Shown here piece by piece: positions 59,563 to 64,000 of a DNA stretch of 64,000 bases; position 1 is the stretch's first letter; the number at the start of each line of letters is the position of its first letter. The stretch comes from Curtobacterium sp. PhB115 (GTDB lineage Bacteria; Actinomycetota; Actinomycetes; Actinomycetales; Microbacteriaceae). The translations under genes and the position numbers were made by a program. The notes below the pieces were generated by a model. The model did no database searches. It was given only the letters and a program-made list of their open reading frames with translations, and had not been told where the DNA came from. The DNA lies in NCBI RefSeq assembly GCF_003752025.1, contig NZ_RJKR01000013.1, positions 124,001 to 188,000 of the forward strand. Direction: 5' to 3'.

Positions 59563-60882
59563 GTGAACTCCCGTCGTGCCTTCCTCATCTGGGGCGTCGC
59601 GGTGCTCGCGTACGTCCTGGCGGTCGTGCAGCGGTCCTCGCTCGGGGTGTCCGGCGTCGACGCGCAGGACCGGTTCGCGGTGTCCGCCGCCGTGCTCTCG
59701 ACGCTCGCGGTCGTGCAGATCGCCGTCTACGCCGGGCTGCAGATCCCGGTGGGCGTCGCGCTCGACCGCGTGGGTCCGCGACGGCTCCTCGTGCTCGGTG
59801 CCGCGCTCCTGGTGGTCGGGCAGGCCGTCGTGGCGGTCTCGCCGACCATCGGTCCGGCGATCGCCGGGCGGGTGCTCGTCGGGGCCGGGGACGCGATGAC
59901 CTTCATCTCGGTGATCCGGCTCGTGCCGATGTGGTTCAGCGGGCGGATCCTGCCGCAGATCTCGCAGTGGACGGGCAACCTCGGTCAGGTCGGGCAGATC
60001 CTGTCCGCCTTCCCGTTCGCCGTCCTGCTGCACACCGCCGGCTGGACGCCCGCGTTCGGGGTCGCGGCCGCCGCGAGTGCCGTCGGACTCGTGCTGGTGG
60101 TCGTCTTCGTCCGGAACGGCCCCGTCGTGGTCCGCACGGGCACGATCCCGCTGCCGACGACGTGGGGTGCTGCCTTCCGGACGTTCGGGCACGCGCTCCG
60201 TCGCCCCGGCACGCAGCTCGGGTTCTGGTCGCACTACGTCACGCAGTCGTCCGGCACGGTCTTCTCGCTGCTGTGGGGCGTGCCGATGCTCCGGGGGCTC
60301 GGGTACTCGCCGTCCGAGGCAGCCGGGTTCCTGACGATCATCGTCGCGGTCGGGTTCGTCGCCGGACCGGTGCTCGGGATCCTCTGCGCCCGCTACCCGC
60401 TGCGCCGCTCGAACCTGGTGCTCGGCGTCGTGGTCCTGCTCGCGGTGGTCTGGACGGCGATCCTGCTCTGGCCGGGACACCCGCCGACGTGGCTGCTCGT
60501 GCTGCTCGTCGTCGCGATGGGCATCGGCGGGCCGGGGTCCCTGATCGGCTTCGACTTCGCCAGGACCTTCAACCCGGTCGGCTCGCTCGGCTCCGCGAAC
60601 GGCGTCGTCAACGTCGGCGGCTTCCTCGCGGCCTTCGTGATGATGTACCTGATCGGACTGCTGCTGGACCTGATGTCCCGTGTCACCGGCGAGACCGTCT
60701 TCGCCTGGGACAACTTCCGCGTGGCCCTGACCGTGCAGTACCTGGTGGTCGGCTTCGGTGTGGGGATGCTGCTGCACGCACGGCACCGGACGCGCCGGGT
60801 GCTGAGCGCCGAGGAAGGAATACGGGTGGGTCCGCTCTGGGTTGCACTCGTTGCGCGCCTGCGGAAGCGGACCGTGCAATAA
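59563..60882 (+). CDS. MFS transporter
   Basis: A 439-residue, 12-helix MFS protein. GVALDRVGPRRLLVLG is the loop 2-3 motif; GNLGQVGQILSAFPF lies in helix 5. It resembles nitrate/nitrite- or sugar-porter-like MFS proteins of Microbacteriaceae; substrate unknown. GTG start with TAGCCT about ten bases upstream, so probably leaderless. Confidence 0.85.
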   Translation: MNSRRAFLIWGVAVLAYVLAVVQRSSLGVSGVDAQDRFAVSAAVLSTLAVVQIAVYAGLQIPVGVALDRVGPRRLLVLGAALLVVGQAVVAVSPTIGPAIAGRVLVGAGDAMTFISVIRLVPMWFSGRILPQISQWTGNLGQVGQILSAFPFAVLLHTAGWTPAFGVAAAASAVGLVLVVVFVRNGPVVVRTGTIPLPTTWGAAFRTFGHALRRPGTQLGFWSHYVTQSSGTVFSLLWGVPMLRGLGYSPSEAAGFLTIIVAVGFVAGPVLGILCARYPLRRSNLVLGVVVLLAVVWTAILLWPGHPPTWLLVLLVVAMGIGGPGSLIGFDFARTFNPVGSLGSANGVVNVGGFLAAFVMMYLIGLLLDLMSRVTGETVFAWDNFRVALTVQYLVVGFGVGMLLHARHRTRRVLSAEEGIRVGPLWVALVARLRKRTVQ

Positions 60883-61077
60883 TGATCACGGACCCGTTCG
60901 GGACCCCTGTCCGTCGGAGCTCTCCAGAGCGCCGGTGAACTCGGGGGACTTGACATGGGTCCTAGTGCTGCCCGGAACGGTAGGACTCGTACGACGCGGG
61001 GGACTGCGGCGCCGGGGCCTGGGGTGGCAAGGGAGGCCACGACCCCACGAACGTGGCACGACGAGAGAGGTGATCGC

Positions 61078-62334
<1,257 letters not shown>

Positions 62335-62338
62335 GCCG

Positions 62339-63598
62339 ATGCGGTTCTTCATCCCGATCCTGATCGGGCGGGTCCTCCGTGCCCTCGCGCGAGCGCGGGG
62401 CGGCGGGTCCGCCTACCCCGGGTTCATCGTCCTGAAGCTCGTGCCGGACTTCCTGCAGCACGTGACGAAGCAGTTCCCGAACGGCGTCGTCTTCGTGCTC
62501 GGCTCGAACGGCAAGTCGACGACGACGCACATGATCTCGGACATCGTCCGGGCGCACGGGCTCCGCGTCTTCACGAACCCGTCCGGCGCGAACCTGCCGC
62601 AGGGCATCGCCTCGGCGCTGCTCTCCGAGGTCTCGCTGACCGGTCGCCTCAAGGCGGACATCGGGATCCTCGAGGTCGACGAGGCCTTCGCGGTCGAGCT
62701 CGCCGGCATCCTGTCGCCCTCCACGGTGACGATGCTCAACGTGCAGGTCGACCAGCTGTACCGGTTCTTCGAGACCGAGCGCGTCGCCGACATGATGCTC
62801 GACACCGCGGCACTGTCCACGGCGAACGTCATCACGAACCGCGACGACCAGTTCCTCGACGCGTACACCGCTGTCGACGGCCAGCGTGTGCTCCGCTTCG
62901 GTGCGAGCGCCGAGGTCGTCGCCGCCGCGCCGAACGGCCTGCAGAACGCCGACGACTTCGACCGGCAGGACGCCCAGCCGAACACCGCCGACGCCGAGGT
63001 CGTCGTGAACACCGGCGACGGTGCCACGATCCGGTTCGACGGCGTCGAGATCCCGGTCCGGTTGCCGGCACGTGGGCTGCACTACGCGGTCGACGCCGCC
63101 GCCGCCACCGCGACCGCCAGCGCCGCGCTCGGCACGCAGTTCCGAGCCGAAGCCGTCACGAAGGCCTTCGGCACCATGAAGCCGGCGTACGGCCGCGGCG
63201 AGCGACTCCCGATCGCCGGCGAGGCCGCCGAGTTCACGATGTTCAAGAACGCCGCGAGCCTGCAGCTCAACCTCGACGCCCTGCCGGACCGGCCCGAGCA
63301 GGTCCTCATGGCGATCGACGAGGGCACGCCGGACATCTCCTGGATCTACGACATCGACTTCTCGGGTCTCGACCACGTGGACGTCGTCTCCGGTGACAAG
63401 GCCTGGCAGATCGCGATCGCCCTCGAGCACGCCGGTGTCCGCATCGGTCGCGTCGAGCCGGACGTCGAAGCGGCGATCAAGCACATGGAGCAGCTCGGCT
63501 CGACGACCAGCGGGACGAAGAACTTCATCGTCAACTACGAGATCATGATGATCGCGCGCAAGGCCCTCGGCCACCCGGACATGGAGAAGACCGCATGA
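62339..63598 (+). CDS. MurT-like Mur ligase, no cysteines
   Basis: A 419-residue Mur-ligase-family protein. The ATP loop is GSNGKSTTTHM (about 55-65), followed by NPSGANLPQGIASAL; VDEAFAVEL and, near the C-terminus, DEGTPDISWIYDIDFSGLDH are MurT-like. In MurT a four-cysteine zinc ribbon lies in the middle domain; here that stretch (about 195-250) is acidic and has none, and the protein has no Cys at all. It lies 4 bp after sigA and overlaps the GatD-like gene (ATGA). Confidence 0.85.
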   Translation: MRFFIPILIGRVLRALARARGGGSAYPGFIVLKLVPDFLQHVTKQFPNGVVFVLGSNGKSTTTHMISDIVRAHGLRVFTNPSGANLPQGIASALLSEVSLTGRLKADIGILEVDEAFAVELAGILSPSTVTMLNVQVDQLYRFFETERVADMMLDTAALSTANVITNRDDQFLDAYTAVDGQRVLRFGASAEVVAAAPNGLQNADDFDRQDAQPNTADAEVVVNTGDGATIRFDGVEIPVRLPARGLHYAVDAAAATATASAALGTQFRAEAVTKAFGTMKPAYGRGERLPIAGEAAEFTMFKNAASLQLNLDALPDRPEQVLMAIDEGTPDISWIYDIDFSGLDHVDVVSGDKAWQIAIALEHAGVRIGRVEPDVEAAIKHMEQLGSTTSGTKNFIVNYEIMMIARKALGHPDMEKTA

Positions 63599-64000
63599 CG
63601 GCCGACCGGCTGACCATCCTGCACGTCTACCCGCGCCAGATGGGCGTCTCGGGCGATCGCGGCAACGTCGCAGCCCTCGTCCGTCGTGCCGCGGCAGCAG
63701 ACATCGAGACCGAGGTCGTCGAGTACGCCCCCGGCGACCAGCTGCCCGTCAGCGCCGACATCGTCGTGATCGGCAACGGCCCGCTCAGCGCGATCCGGTC
63801 GCTCGGCGACGACATCGCCCGCATCGGTGCGCCGATCCGCGAGTTCGCGGCGTCCGGCGGTCCGGTCGTCGCGGTCGGCGGCGGGTTCGACCTCGCCACG
63901 AACCAGGTGGTCCCGACCGAGGGCGCGCCGATCGACGGCTTCGGGGTGTTCGACGCCCGTGCCGTCCGCGGTGCCGAGCGTCGGGTGAACTACTTCGTGC
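63595..64000 (+). CDS. GatD-like glutamine amidotransferase, catalytic Cys missing (partial)
   Basis: The first 135 residues of a protein that runs off the window. LTILHVYPRQMGVSGDRGNV and the later DIVVIGNGP match the N-terminus of GatD/CobB-CobQ-like amidotransferases. The nucleophile loop, normally (I/L)CGG(Y/F)Q, reads VAVGGGFDLAT; glycine 95 stands at the Cys position. It should not make ammonia from glutamine by the usual route. It is coupled to the MurT-like gene by ATGA overlap. The downstream His motif lies outside the window. Confidence 0.82.
   Translation, partial: MTADRLTILHVYPRQMGVSGDRGNVAALVRRAAAADIETEVVEYAPGDQLPVSADIVVIGNGPLSAIRSLGDDIARIGAPIREFAASGGPVVAVGGGFDLATNQVVPTEGAPIDGFGVFDARAVRGAERRVNYFV

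Noticed and set aside
57895..60879. A nearly 1,000-codon minus-strand frame across the PAC2 and MFS genes
   Set aside because: Low-complexity Arg/Glu/His-rich shadow of well-supported plus-strand genes.

Overview
The window is high-GC actinobacterial DNA. Many starts are GTG or TTG, several genes appear leaderless, and ATGA or GTGA overlaps are common. The order glnA2-glnE, then glnA1, an RDD protein, a DUF4191 protein, sucB and lpd resembles the Mycobacterium/Microbacteriaceae core. Together with heme oxygenase plus DUF2470, DUF4191, PAC2, polyphosphate glucokinase and a MurT/GatD-like pair after the main sigma factor, this points to Microbacteriaceae, most likely Curtobacterium or a close relative (inference, no search run). 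No tRNA, rRNA, transposase, integrase or CRISPR array was found.

Region 1, about 1-15.5 kb, looks like an accessory stress island. It reads less GC-rich than the rest and holds universal stress proteins, BON-domain proteins, small membrane proteins, a zinc alcohol dehydrogenase, an SDR plus a flavin-binding-type protein, two CrcB fluoride channels, ArsR with ArsC, and a DUF4389 protein. Several promoters carry a 14-bp motif of the form GGGAC-n4-GGC-n-C, which resembles DosR/DevR boxes. One gene here, a membrane domain joined to an SRPBCC domain, appears frameshifted.

Region 2, 15.5-35.4 kb, is chromosomal. It holds a RES/Xre-MbcA toxin-antitoxin pair behind a 14-bp direct repeat, two predicted nucleases, a hydrolase/gluconate-dehydrogenase-subunit-3 fusion coupled to a GMC oxidoreductase, an IdeR-controlled heme/iron locus, a BCCT transporter, ppc, an efflux pump, an RsbV/RsbW-like switch, an AraC regulator, Nif3 and a CT398-like coiled-coil protein.

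Region 3, 35.6-53.6 kb, holds rnpB, ppgK, map, an acyltransferase, glnA2-glnE, a three-gene polysaccharide operon (processive GT2, anchored GH26, UDP-glucose dehydrogenase), glnA1 with a perfect GlnR-type operator, an RDD protein and a DUF4191 protein. Several intergenic minisatellites lie here.

Region 4, 53.6-64 kb, holds sucB and lpd (2-oxo acid dehydrogenase E2 and E3), pepA, a PAC2 protein, an MFS transporter, the principal sigma factor, and a MurT-like ligase followed by the start of a GatD-like amidotransferase. The MurT-like protein contains no cysteine, and the GatD-like protein has glycine where the catalytic cysteine is expected. Because Microbacteriaceae often cross-link peptidoglycan through the D-Glu alpha-carboxyl, the group that MurT/GatD normally amidates, this pair is the best candidate in the window for an undescribed activity.
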